DNA of 15,758 nucleotides from Paracoccus sp. (in: a-proteobacteria). Its GTDB lineage: Bacteria; Pseudomonadota; Alphaproteobacteria; Rhodobacterales; Rhodobacteraceae. The translations under genes were made by a program, and so were the position numbers. The stretch spans positions 1-15,758 of the forward strand of contig JAPSIP010000006.1 in the NCBI GenBank assembly GCA_031178645.1, written 5' to 3'. The notes beneath the pieces are model-generated. The model did not search any database and had not been told where the DNA came from. It saw only the letters and a program-made list of their open reading frames with translations. Shown here piece by piece: positions 7,036 through 14,550 of the stretch. Every line of letters begins with the position of its first letter. Position 1 is the stretch's first letter.

Positions 7036-7995
7036 CTAGCAATAGCGTTCCACGAAGGACATCTGGTGATCGCCATAGCGGTCGCCCTGGGCAAAGCCTG
7101 CGGGCAGGATCCGCTCGATCAGGGCAATGTCGTCCTTGTCCAGCGTCACGCCCTGCCAGTCGCGCAGATGATCCGCCGTCCGCGTGCCGGGGATCGGGAT
7201 GATGTGGTTCCCTTGCGCGAGCACCCAGGCAAGCGCCGCGCCCGGCACCGTCCAGCCCCGCGCGGCGCAAAGGTCGCGAAAGGGCCGGATGGCGGCAAGA
7301 TTGGCGGAAAAGTTCGGCTCGACGAAGCGCGGGTTGGTGTCGCGGAAATCGATGCCCGCGCGGAAGTCGCGCGCCAGCGGTTCGCGCCCGAACATCCCGC
7401 GGCCCAGGGGCGAGAAGGCCACGAAGGCCACGCCCAGGTCCTTGCAGGCCTGGATCAGGCCCAGTTGCGGCAGGCGGGTCCACAGCGAGAACTCGTTCTG
7501 GATGGCCGTTACCGGATGTTCGGCATGGGCGCGGCGCAGGGTGGCGGGGGCGACCTCGGACAGGCCGTATCCGCCGATCTTTCCTTCCTCGACCAGCCTG
7601 CCCATCGTGCCGGCCAGATCCTCGACCGGGATGTCGGGCTGGCGGCGGTGGATATAGTAAAGGTCCACATGGTCGCGGTTCAGCCGCCGCAGCGAGGCTT
7701 CCAGGCTTTGGCGGATATAGGCCTCGTCATTGCGGACCGTGCGGGGCGGCCCGGTGACGATGCCGCATTTCGTGGCGACATGGATGTCGCGGCGCCCCCA
7801 TGCGCCGATCACCTGCTCGGACAGGCCGTTGCCATAGATGTCGGCGGTATCGATATGGCTGATGCCCCCGTCCGCTGCGGCGTCCAGACAGGCAAGCGAG
7901 GTCGCCTTGTCCGTCGGACCGAAGATGCCGCCAAAGCTCATCGCGCCAAGGCCGATGGCGCCGACCGTCCGTTTGCCAAGCCGCCGTTGTTCCAT
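7036..7995 (-). CDS. aldo/keto reductase
   Basis: A 319-residue NADPH-dependent (by family) aldo/keto reductase TIM barrel. The catalytic tetrad is visible: D49 and Y54 in HIDTADIYGNG, K76 in HVATKCG and H116 in LYYIHRRQ. The C-terminal cofactor signature IIPIPGTRTADHL is present. Sequence around the start (RRLGKRTVGAIGLGAMSFGG) matches the broad YajO/AKR13-like group with unknown natural substrate. AGGAGG (8001-8006) lies five bases before the ATG. It is transcribed in the same direction as the subtilase gene, whose stop is 79 bases upstream, and converges tail-to-tail with thiX (5-base gap, no terminator). A link to the neighbouring genes is not evident. Confidence 0.93.
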   Translation of the reverse strand: MEQRRLGKRTVGAIGLGAMSFGGIFGPTDKATSLACLDAAADGGISHIDTADIYGNGLSEQVIGAWGRRDIHVATKCGIVTGPPRTVRNDEAYIRQSLEASLRRLNRDHVDLYYIHRRQPDIPVEDLAGTMGRLVEEGKIGGYGLSEVAPATLRRAHAEHPVTAIQNEFSLWTRLPQLGLIQACKDLGVAFVAFSPLGRGMFGREPLARDFRAGIDFRDTNPRFVEPNFSANLAAIRPFRDLCAARGWTVPGAALAWVLAQGNHIIPIPGTRTADHLRDWQGVTLDKDDIALIERILPAGFAQGDRYGDHQMSFVERYC

Positions 7996-8000
7996 TGCCG

Positions 8001-8021
8001 CCTCCTGTGTGCCGCAGGAGG
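8001..8021 (-). promoter_or_regulatory. inverted repeat covering the RBS of the aldo/keto reductase
   Basis: CCTCCTG (8001-8007) and CAGGAGG (8015-8021) are exact complements separated by seven bases. On the minus-strand transcript the second arm contains the AGGAGG Shine-Dalgarno of the reductase, so a hairpin here would hide it. As DNA, the same palindrome could be an operator. Confidence 0.45.
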
Positions 8022-8047
8022 GAAGCCGGGTTGGCGGGGACAGTCAA
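8019..8047 (-). promoter_or_regulatory. candidate promoter for the aldo/keto reductase
   Basis: On the minus strand TTGACT (complement of 8042-8047, five of six matches to the -35 consensus) precedes TTCCCT (complement of 8019-8024, poor -10) by 17 bases. The -10 overlaps the inverted repeat at 8001-8021, which is compatible with repression by a protein bound there. The weak -10 keeps confidence low. Read-through from the subtilase gene is the alternative. Confidence 0.3.
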
Positions 8048-8074
8048 GCGGGGCGGTCTGCACGGGGTTTGGGC

Positions 8075-11000
8075 CTAGCCGCGCAGGCCCAACAAGTCAC
8101 GCAGTGTTTCCAGCATCCTCGGGTCGATCTGCGGGCCGGGGGGCAAGCCCTGGCTTCTTCGGTCGCCCCTGCAGAAACCGTCCAGGCAGCGTTTCATCAT
8201 GTCGAGGTCGATCCCCTGCCGGCGAAGGCGTTCGCGCAGGTCGGGGCTTAGGACGCGTTCGGACAGAAGGCATTCCAGCAGGTCGCATAGCCTGTCCTTC
8301 CCGCCGTTCCCGGTCGAGACCGGCGGCGGGCGGTCGCCGCCCATCCAGAGGGCGGCGGTGCGGACCGCCTCGCGCGTGAAGGGGCGGCCCCGCAGCGTCT
8401 TGCCGCGCGCCGCGATGCGCATCTCGTACAGGCCAGCAAGCGGGGCGGTGATCGTCCGTTCGAAGATTCCGGGTGCGACCTCGGCCAGATGCAGCGCGGT
8501 CTCGACCTGGCCGGGGTCGGTCAGGCGGGCGGTGACCTCGGCCCGGCTCTCGACCGGCAGGCCGTATTCCGTCAGGGCCACGCGCAGCGTCAGCGACGCT
8601 CCGGGGGCGAAGCCGGTCTGATGCAGCGCCGCCGTCATCCGCAGGTTGGACTGGCTGTGGACAAGCAGGCTGTAGGCTGCCCCATGTCGTGCCGCCGCGA
8701 CGGCCGCGGCGTTGCGTTCGGGGACATGGGTCAGAACCCCCGCCTGGCCCCGCTTGGACAGTTCCAGCCGCGCGGTCCAGCGGCCCTCGCGCGCGCCGGA
8801 TCCTACCGGCACGGGCAGGGTCAGCCGGTAATAGCTGACATTGCGCCCGTCAAAGTAAAGGCCTCCCGGCATCGACATCGCCGCGGCCGGGTCGATCACG
8901 TCGCCCGCCGGGGTGACCAGGGTCATGTCGATCACGCCCCGCATCGGGGTCATCAGAATAACGTCGGCGGCGATGTCGGTTTCTGCCAGGTCGAAGGCGA
9001 TCTCGTGGACCTGGCCCGGGGCAAGCAGGCCGTCGGGGTCGCGCACGATGTCCTGGTTCCGGATGCCTGCCAGGACCTGCAGGAAGTACTTGGCCAGCTT
9101 GTAACGGCTGTTGATGTCCAGTTCGCCCGTCAGCACGCAATAGCCGCCGGTGCCGTTGGTCAGCGCGGTGAGGGCGGCGGGCTGGATGTTCTCGGCCCTG
9201 CCCAGGGCCACGGCAAAGACGCGGTCGTTGATGCTGCCCGCGACGTCGCTGATGAACTTGGCGTCGGTTTCCATTCCGTCGGTGAAGACCACCACGGATT
9301 TCGTGCCGAAGCCCGCCACCGGCGCCAGATGCGCCTGCGCCCGTTCAAGGCCGTCGCCGATGGCAGTCAGGCCGTTGGGGTTGGGGGTAAAGGTGGTGAT
9401 GGCGCTGCGGATCTGGTCGCGCTGCACGTCGAAGACGGTGACTGGCCCCAGCGGCCCCACGGGCGGCACCAGCACGTCATGGGGGTCATGGTCGAAGGCC
9501 ACGATGCCCACCCCGTCGCCTTCGTGGACCACATCGATCATGATCTCGGCCGAGAAGCGCAGCACGTCGATCCGCTGAGCGGCGCCGATCCCGGCGGGGA
9601 ACAACATGCTGCCGGACCGATCAAGGCACAGCATCACGCAGGCTGACTGGCGGGCCACGGTGTTGGCGGTGATGGGGATCGTCCATTCCCGGTCGATCTG
9701 CGGGCAGCGGACCGTGACGCTGCCGGCATGGGTCGCGCCGACGGTCGTGGCCGTGTAGCCGATCCAGACGATGGCCTCGCGCAGGGTGCTTGAACTGGGG
9801 GTTCCGGGCGAAGTGACGGATGGTCCCAGCGGCGTTGTGAAGGGTGCGCCCGGACCGGCCGTCACCTGGAACTGGACCGGCCACAGGCTTTGCACGTCGA
9901 AGCGGACGGCGCGGACCGTCGTCTCGCCTTCGGGGACGTCGTTGAAGGTGACCGAGGGGGTCGCCAGCTCGATCCGCCAGCCGGCATCGCGGACCGCCGC
10001 CGCCGCGTCCAGCCGGCCAAAGCCGAAGAACTCGGAGAAGTTCGGACCAAGATAGCCCGGATCGGTCGAGATGCGGTTGTCCACGTCGCGCCAGCGTCCG
10101 ACGGCATTGGTGTTGTTGGGGTCGATCTTGACGGCAGTGGCCCGGCAGATGTCGCGGACCTGGTCCCAGCGAAGCTGCGGGTTAGCAGACAGCATCAACG
10201 CTCCGATGCCTGCGCTGACGGGCGTGGCATAGGAGGTGCCGCCGAAATCGGTGCGATAGCTGCGCGGCCCCGCGGCGACTGGCGCGCCGGCGGGCAGTGC
10301 ATCGCCCAGGCCCGCGTCCAGCGTGATCTGGTTCGCCCCCGCATTGACCGCCGTGATGCGCCGTCCCGAGGCCGCCCCGCCGCCCGGCGCCCCCGTCAGG
10401 ACCGCCTGTCCCACGGCGAAGCCCGCCGCATTCGCAAGTGTCAGAACCGTTGCCCCCGCGGCCGCTGCGGCGGCAAGGGTGGACCGCTGCGCCGGATGCC
10501 CGCAGATCGCGTCTCCGTTCGGCTGGGCCAGGATCGTCGCCGCATGGGCACCGAACATTCCCGGCGGGTTGTGCCGCCCTTCATTGTCATTGCTGGGCGC
10601 GCACCAGTCCACGGTCGAGCCGAAGTTGCTGTAGGCGGCCTGGATCTCGGTCGTGCCGTCATTGCCCAGCGTCGAGGCCGCGACCCCGAAGCAACGGTCA
10701 TACATGCTCCACGGACGGCGGAAGGTCGTGTCCAGATCGACATTGTCATTCCCGGCCGAGAAATAGAGCAGCACGCCCCTGCCGCCCCGCCCGTCATCGG
10801 TCAGGCGGTCGAAGGTATCGCTCATCAGGCCCGAGATGGGGTTGTTCACGCTGACGCCGAAGCTGTTGGTGATGACATCGGCCCCGCGCGCAAGCTGGGC
10901 CGGGAACCCGTCGGTGGTGCTTCCGGCGTCAAAGCCCGCCGCCCAAAGATACATCTCTGCAAAGCGGGCTTCGTTGCCGCCGTGGCGGATGGCGATCAGC

Positions 11001-12190
11001 CGGCAGTTTCCGGCGACCCCCGCGACCCCTTCGTTCACGCCCCCCACCACCGAGGCATTGTTGGCAGTGGCGACGGCAGCGCTTGCGCAGCAGGTGCCGT
11101 GGTCGCGGACCGGATCGGCGGGATTGACGCTGAGGTTCGACATGTTGTCCACCATCGCCCCGAAGTCGAAGACCGCGACCTGCTTGGCTGCGCCTGACGA
11201 AACGGTTCCCGACAGGTCGGGGTGGTTCAGGTCCACGCCGTTATCCACCACCGCCACCACGACATCGGCATGGCCGAAGGTGCGGGCGGGATCCATGTCG
11301 CGCAGCGCCTGCCATGCATCCGGCGTGGCGATCAGCCGGTGGTCCCATTGTTCGGGGAAAAGGAAATCAGCGGGGAAGATCGCGTCCTCTTCGCTGGTCG
11401 AGACCAGGTCGGGTTCGGCATAGACGACCGCCTCCTCCTCGGCCAAGGCGTTGGCTGCGTCCAGCACCGCATAGCTGGCCGGGCCCGGAAAGCGCAGGCG
11501 ATAGACATTGCCCAGGGCGTTGAAGCGTCCTTCGGGCGACAGGCCATGACGTTGCGCGATCCGGGCAACCTCGGCTTCATCGACGTTCTCGTGGAAACGC
11601 GCGACGATCAGCGTCGTCAGGAACGAGGCATGGTCATCCGACAACTGCACGACCGCGCCCGCCGCCTCGATCGCCGGGTCATCATGCAGTTCGTCCAGCA
11701 GGGTTCCGGTCGCGTCCAGGCCTTCGTCGTCAAGCTGGATGATCGCGATGCCGCTGCGCCTGAAATTACCGTCGGACCTGATGGCGCGGCCGCCGATCCG
11801 GCCCGCTATCGTGGCCACGTCATCCTCGGCCGCCTTGCGCCTGCCCCGGCGAGGGCGTGGATCCCCGGCCGGTTGCCTCAGGATGCCGAGAAGCCCGGGA
11901 TGCGGTTCGAACGGAACCCTTACCTTGCCGCGATAGAAGAAGGGCATCCCGGGCCGCCCCAGGACGAAATCCTGGACCCGCGCCATGTCCCGCCGGTCGA
12001 GAAGACGGGTCTGCGGCTCCTGCCCCCGCGCCTCGACCATGACCACGGCTTGGCCTCCCTGCGGCGCGGCCAGTTCCGCCATTCCGCGAGGGCCGCTGAA
12101 GGTCGAGGCCTCATGCATCGTGATGGTGGCGCCGTCGACCGGGCGCCCCTGGTAATCCGTTATCCGAAATCGGATGATCTGCTTGTCCAT
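8075..12190 (-). CDS. large multidomain subtilase (S8 peptidase) with von Willebrand A domain
   Basis: A 1371-residue protein. Residues 1-80 resemble a carboxypeptidase-regulatory/transthyretin-like beta domain (ITDYQGRPVDGATITM). Residues about 145-262 resemble the fervidolysin-type pro-domain (VARFHENVDEAEVARIA...VVYAEPDLV). The S8 domain follows: D316 in VVDNGVDLNHPDL, H364 in RDHGTCCAS, oxyanion N481 in FSAGNDN and catalytic S653 in GGTSYATP. A roughly 70-residue beta-rich insert (about 570-641) splits N481 from S653. Residues about 848-1045 are a VWA domain with a complete MIDAS: DRSGS (D857, S859, S861), T942 and D971. Beta-sandwich-like sequence then runs to a helical tail with several cysteines (1300-1371). 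No signal peptide is visible, so cytoplasmic location or non-classical export is possible. The ribosome-binding site (GGGGA) is weak. It lies downstream of the dioxygenase gene and upstream of the reductase. Substrate unknown; processing or scaffolding of the neighbouring modified protein is speculation. Confidence 0.9.
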   Translation of the reverse strand: MDKQIIRFRITDYQGRPVDGATITMHEASTFSGPRGMAELAAPQGGQAVVMVEARGQEPQTRLLDRRDMARVQDFVLGRPGMPFFYRGKVRVPFEPHPGLLGILRQPAGDPRPRRGRRKAAEDDVATIAGRIGGRAIRSDGNFRRSGIAIIQLDDEGLDATGTLLDELHDDPAIEAAGAVVQLSDDHASFLTTLIVARFHENVDEAEVARIAQRHGLSPEGRFNALGNVYRLRFPGPASYAVLDAANALAEEEAVVYAEPDLVSTSEEDAIFPADFLFPEQWDHRLIATPDAWQALRDMDPARTFGHADVVVAVVDNGVDLNHPDLSGTVSSGAAKQVAVFDFGAMVDNMSNLSVNPADPVRDHGTCCASAAVATANNASVVGGVNEGVAGVAGNCRLIAIRHGGNEARFAEMYLWAAGFDAGSTTDGFPAQLARGADVITNSFGVSVNNPISGLMSDTFDRLTDDGRGGRGVLLYFSAGNDNVDLDTTFRRPWSMYDRCFGVAASTLGNDGTTEIQAAYSNFGSTVDWCAPSNDNEGRHNPPGMFGAHAATILAQPNGDAICGHPAQRSTLAAAAAAGATVLTLANAAGFAVGQAVLTGAPGGGAASGRRITAVNAGANQITLDAGLGDALPAGAPVAAGPRSYRTDFGGTSYATPVSAGIGALMLSANPQLRWDQVRDICRATAVKIDPNNTNAVGRWRDVDNRISTDPGYLGPNFSEFFGFGRLDAAAAVRDAGWRIELATPSVTFNDVPEGETTVRAVRFDVQSLWPVQFQVTAGPGAPFTTPLGPSVTSPGTPSSSTLREAIVWIGYTATTVGATHAGSVTVRCPQIDREWTIPITANTVARQSACVMLCLDRSGSMLFPAGIGAAQRIDVLRFSAEIMIDVVHEGDGVGIVAFDHDPHDVLVPPVGPLGPVTVFDVQRDQIRSAITTFTPNPNGLTAIGDGLERAQAHLAPVAGFGTKSVVVFTDGMETDAKFISDVAGSINDRVFAVALGRAENIQPAALTALTNGTGGYCVLTGELDINSRYKLAKYFLQVLAGIRNQDIVRDPDGLLAPGQVHEIAFDLAETDIAADVILMTPMRGVIDMTLVTPAGDVIDPAAAMSMPGGLYFDGRNVSYYRLTLPVPVGSGAREGRWTARLELSKRGQAGVLTHVPERNAAAVAAARHGAAYSLLVHSQSNLRMTAALHQTGFAPGASLTLRVALTEYGLPVESRAEVTARLTDPGQVETALHLAEVAPGIFERTITAPLAGLYEMRIAARGKTLRGRPFTREAVRTAALWMGGDRPPPVSTGNGGKDRLCDLLECLLSERVLSPDLRERLRRQGIDLDMMKRCLDGFCRGDRRSQGLPPGPQIDPRMLETLRDLLGLRG

Positions 12191-12316
12191 TCCCGCGTCC
12201 CCATCGGCTGCGAAGCGTCGCAGGAGGCCGGGGGAGCCTTAACAAAGGCCCATCTGGCCCGGTGCGGCGTGAGAAGCATCAAGATATCGCCGTGCAGCAT
12301 CATCCTATCCCTGATG

Positions 12317-12346
12317 AGGCCAAAAATCCACAGATTCAAAAGGCCT
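12317..12346. repeat. AT-rich palindromic element in the dioxygenase-subtilase gap
   Basis: AGGCC (12317-12321) and GGCCT (12342-12346) flank an A/T-rich interior with a second short pair, AATC (12325-12328) and GATT (12333-12336). It stands out against the GC-rich surroundings and lies in the 164-base gap (12191-12354) just after the dioxygenase stop codon in the direction of transcription. It has A and T runs inside the stem rather than after it, so it is not a standard intrinsic terminator. It may attenuate transcription or mark a subtilase promoter region. I see no convincing promoter hexamers and no gene in the gap. Confidence 0.3.
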
Positions 12347-12354
12347 GTCGGGGG

Positions 12355-13878
12355 TCAGAGCGGGATCGGATGGTTGCCGCCGGGGATCCGAAAGCGCGAG
12401 AACGTGGCCGAGATGCTGACATCCAGGCTTTTGACCCCATGCCACCAGCCTGCGGGCAGGAATAGCAGATCCCCTGGCGCCACAACAAGTTCGGTGACCG
12501 AGGCGCGCGCGAACAGCGGAAAGCGCGACAGATCGGGCTTATCCGGGTCCACGGCACTGTAGAACCTGCGCCTGACATACAGCTTGGGGCCGTCAAAGGG
12601 CGGGATCAGCAGAAAGCGTTTGCGCCCGTGGATCTGCCCGAACAGGATCGAATGCAGGTCGAAATGCAGCGGCGTGATGGTGCCGCGCGGCCCGATCCAC
12701 AGCTTGACTGCTCCATCCGCCCCGCTTGACGCGTCCACGATGTCGGGGGGCGCCCCCAGTTCCTGCCGCAATGGATCGAAGGCCGGATTGCGAAAGAAGT
12801 TGTTGCGGGCGACCATGTAGAAGTCGTTACCGTCCGGTCCGTCGCGCAGGCGCCGGGCAAGCTGGTCCAGCGTTGTGGTTGTCGTGGTCTGGCGGAAGTT
12901 CGTCTCGTAATCGGGATCGGCTTCGCGGCCCGATGTCACCTCGATCCGCTCGCGGCCAAAGCGGCGGGCCAGGCTGTCCGGGGTCCATGTCCGCACCGCA
13001 GGCGCATCCCGCAGCGCGCCCCGGATCACGACGGGCAGGTTGCGGTAATAATGACGCGCGAAGAAGTCAGGGGCCGCCATTGCCTCGACCTGGTCGATCG
13101 AGGTTGCCTTTCCGCCATCGCGCCAAAGCGCGCTGTAATGATCCAGCAGGCCGCGGGCGAGGTCGGGATCCAGTCCATCGGCCTCAGCCTGGTCGCCCCG
13201 CGCCGGGGCGGGCGGCGCAGGATCTGGGCGATGGGCCGACATGGGCGCTTGCCGCGACCGGGAGGGCAGGGGCCCCAGCACCTTCTGGTCGAAGTAGGAT
13301 CGGCGGGAGACTGCGGGTCGGTGATGGACCCAGCCGTTCAGGGTGAAGCGGCCATCCCGGAAGCGGTTGCCGGGGCAGACCACCGGAAGAACCTCGTGCC
13401 GGGTTCCGGCGGCGAAAAAGACCATGCTGTCGTTCCTAGGCTCGATCACCACCCGTTCGCCCCCAGGGGGATGGATCACCAGTTCGCCCCCCGAAAACCC
13501 CTTGGGCAGCGCGTGGAGGTAATAGACGAAGGTCAGCGCCCGGGTCCGCGTCTGGGGCGAGCCGTTGTCGGTGTGCCAGTGGTAATACTGACCGTCACCA
13601 TGCGCGGTCATCTGCAACTCGATCCAGCTGTCCTGCATGGGACCGATCCCCAGGGGACCGAGCACCTGGGGCGCAAGGGCGCGGACCGCGGCCTCGATCC
13701 GGGCGCTGACGGGGCCAAGCTGGTCCGCGAAGATCACCACCGACCGCCGCCAGTCGGCAAATCGCGGATCATCGCCGATCGTCTTCGAGGGCGAGAATAC
13801 GCTTTCCCTGGACAGCGCGAAGTCCAGCAACTGGGCGTTCACCTGGGGGCCGAACAGATCGGAGTAAAGCCTGTACAT
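12355..13878 (-). CDS. bifunctional dioxygenase: prolyl-hydroxylase-like 2OG-Fe(II) domain fused to JmjC/cupin_8 domain
   Basis: A 507-residue protein; the ATG at 13878 is chosen although the frame stays open upstream, because the upstream part lies inside the repeat-protein gene and reads as Arg-rich nonsense. Residues 1-205 form a P4H-superfamily dioxygenase with iron ligands H102 and D104 (YYHWHTDNGS) and H161 (GTRHEVLPV), and probable 2-oxoglutarate arginine R177 in GRFTLNGWVH. A Pro/Ala-rich linker spans about 205-235. Residues about 240-507 form a JmjC/cupin_8 domain: LPVVIRGAL, iron ligands H405 and D407 (LHFDLHS), K420 (HGRKRFLLIPP) and H480 (AGWWHGV). Both active sites look complete, so two separate hydroxylations are expected. 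No signal peptide. It starts 26 bases after the Pro-rich repeat gene. By family, targets would be peptide or protein side chains; the actual target is unknown. Confidence 0.9.
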   Translation of the reverse strand: MYRLYSDLFGPQVNAQLLDFALSRESVFSPSKTIGDDPRFADWRRSVVIFADQLGPVSARIEAAVRALAPQVLGPLGIGPMQDSWIELQMTAHGDGQYYHWHTDNGSPQTRTRALTFVYYLHALPKGFSGGELVIHPPGGERVVIEPRNDSMVFFAAGTRHEVLPVVCPGNRFRDGRFTLNGWVHHRPAVSRRSYFDQKVLGPLPSRSRQAPMSAHRPDPAPPAPARGDQAEADGLDPDLARGLLDHYSALWRDGGKATSIDQVEAMAAPDFFARHYYRNLPVVIRGALRDAPAVRTWTPDSLARRFGRERIEVTSGREADPDYETNFRQTTTTTTLDQLARRLRDGPDGNDFYMVARNNFFRNPAFDPLRQELGAPPDIVDASSGADGAVKLWIGPRGTITPLHFDLHSILFGQIHGRKRFLLIPPFDGPKLYVRRRFYSAVDPDKPDLSRFPLFARASVTELVVAPGDLLFLPAGWWHGVKSLDVSISATFSRFRIPGGNHPIPL

Positions 13879-13904
13879 CGCCTTGCCGCCTTGTGGCCTT
13901 TCCT

Positions 13905-14549
13905 TCAGTCCATGCCGGATCGTTGCGAAAGTTCCTGGATCCTGCGGTCGATATGAAGGTCCACCACGTCCAGCAGGGCTGGCGTCCTGATCGACAGGAA
14001 CCAATACAGGATCCAGGGATTCTCGGCGATCTCGCCGAAGCCGCCCGCAGGCCCCGCGGGCGGTGTCCCCGGTTCGGGCGGCCCGCCGTCCGGGGGGTTG
14101 AAGATCGCCGGTCCCGCAGGTCCTGCCGGCGGCACGCCCGGTTCGGGGGTTCCGCCGTCGGGCGGGGCAAAGATCGCCGGACCCACCGGGGGCACGCCGG
14201 GTTCGGGCGGGCCGCCATCGGGGGGTTCGGCGGCCCCTGGGCGACCTTGCCCGATAATCTCTTGCAGCTCGGCCATACGCTCGGCCAGGCGGGCTTCGGC
14301 GATGGCCTCGATCAGCCTTGCGGCAGGCTCGCGTCGGGGACGCGCGGCGCTGTCCCGGGCGAAGACCCAATGCGCCACAAGCGAATCCATCCAGGCCACG
14401 CCGAAGGGGCCGACATCGGGCGGGGGCTGGACGGATGCTGCGTCGCGATCCAGTGCGACGATCTCGTCGATCAGGTCGGGATTGCGCAGGATGTCCAGGT
14501 TGTCGCCGTGCTTCAGCCGCAGCCGTTCCAGCAATGCCTTGCGGGACAT
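13905..14549 (-). CDS. Pro/Gly-rich repeat protein, candidate substrate of the adjacent modifying enzymes
   Basis: A 214-residue protein not matching any family I recognise. The ATG at 14549 is preferred over one 11 codons upstream because AGGAGG sits five bases before it, and it follows the glycosyltransferase stop by one base. Residues 1-100 are charged and mostly helical (LLERLRLKHGDNLDILRNPD; then ARLIEAIAEARLAERMAELQEIIG). Residues 109-172 hold three imperfect repeats of 20-23 residues beginning PPDGG(P/T)PEPG(V/T)PP. The C-terminal 42 residues (ENPWILYWFLSIRTPALLDVVDLHID...) form a conserved-looking hydrophobic-to-charged segment. No signal peptide. The repeats are rich in P-P, E-P-G and G-P motifs of the kind prolyl hydroxylases act on. 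Sitting between a hydroxyproline-type GlcNAc-transferase and a P4H-like enzyme makes it the likely target, by inference only. Confidence 0.85.
   Translation of the reverse strand: MSRKALLERLRLKHGDNLDILRNPDLIDEIVALDRDAASVQPPPDVGPFGVAWMDSLVAHWVFARDSAARPRREPAARLIEAIAEARLAERMAELQEIIGQGRPGAAEPPDGGPPEPGVPPVGPAIFAPPDGGTPEPGVPPAGPAGPAIFNPPDGGPPEPGTPPAGPAGGFGEIAENPWILYWFLSIRTPALLDVVDLHIDRRIQELSQRSGMD
14034..14225 (-). repeat. three tandem Pro/Gly-rich coding repeats
   Basis: Three in-frame units of about 60-69 bases encode residues 109-128, 129-151 and 152-172 of the repeat protein. Each opens with PPDGG, continues PEPG and PP, and ends in GPA with AIF (units 1 and 2) or GGFG (unit 3). Unit 2 carries an extra GPA triplet of residues. 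The units differ at many third positions, so the repetition is maintained at the protein level rather than being a recent duplication. Confidence 0.85.
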
Positions 14550-14550
14550 G

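Noticed and set aside
6190..8379. Open frame of 729 codons on the plus strand crossing thiX and the aldo/keto reductase
   Set aside because: Arg/Gly/Ala-rich nonsense in the shadow of two well-recognised genes on different frames; a result of high GC.
10265..10498. Possible intein or mobile insertion inside the subtilase
   Set aside because: About 70 residues is too short for an intein; there are no splice-junction residues or target duplications, and base composition matches the host gene.
11222..12562. Open frame of 446 codons on the plus strand opposite the subtilase N-terminus
   Set aside because: It spans the intergenic gap and mirrors the subtilase frame; no motif or ribosome-binding site supports it. 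The same applies to 8489-9646 and 9890-11197.
14034..14225. Possible CRISPR-like or satellite repeats
   Set aside because: The units are contiguous, in frame and imperfect with no spacers; they are protein-level repeats.
13879..14370. A 164-residue N-terminal extension of the dioxygenase
   Set aside because: The extension overlaps the repeat-protein gene out of frame and is Arg-rich low-complexity sequence; the ATG at 13878 begins the recognisable domain and follows the previous stop by 26 bases.
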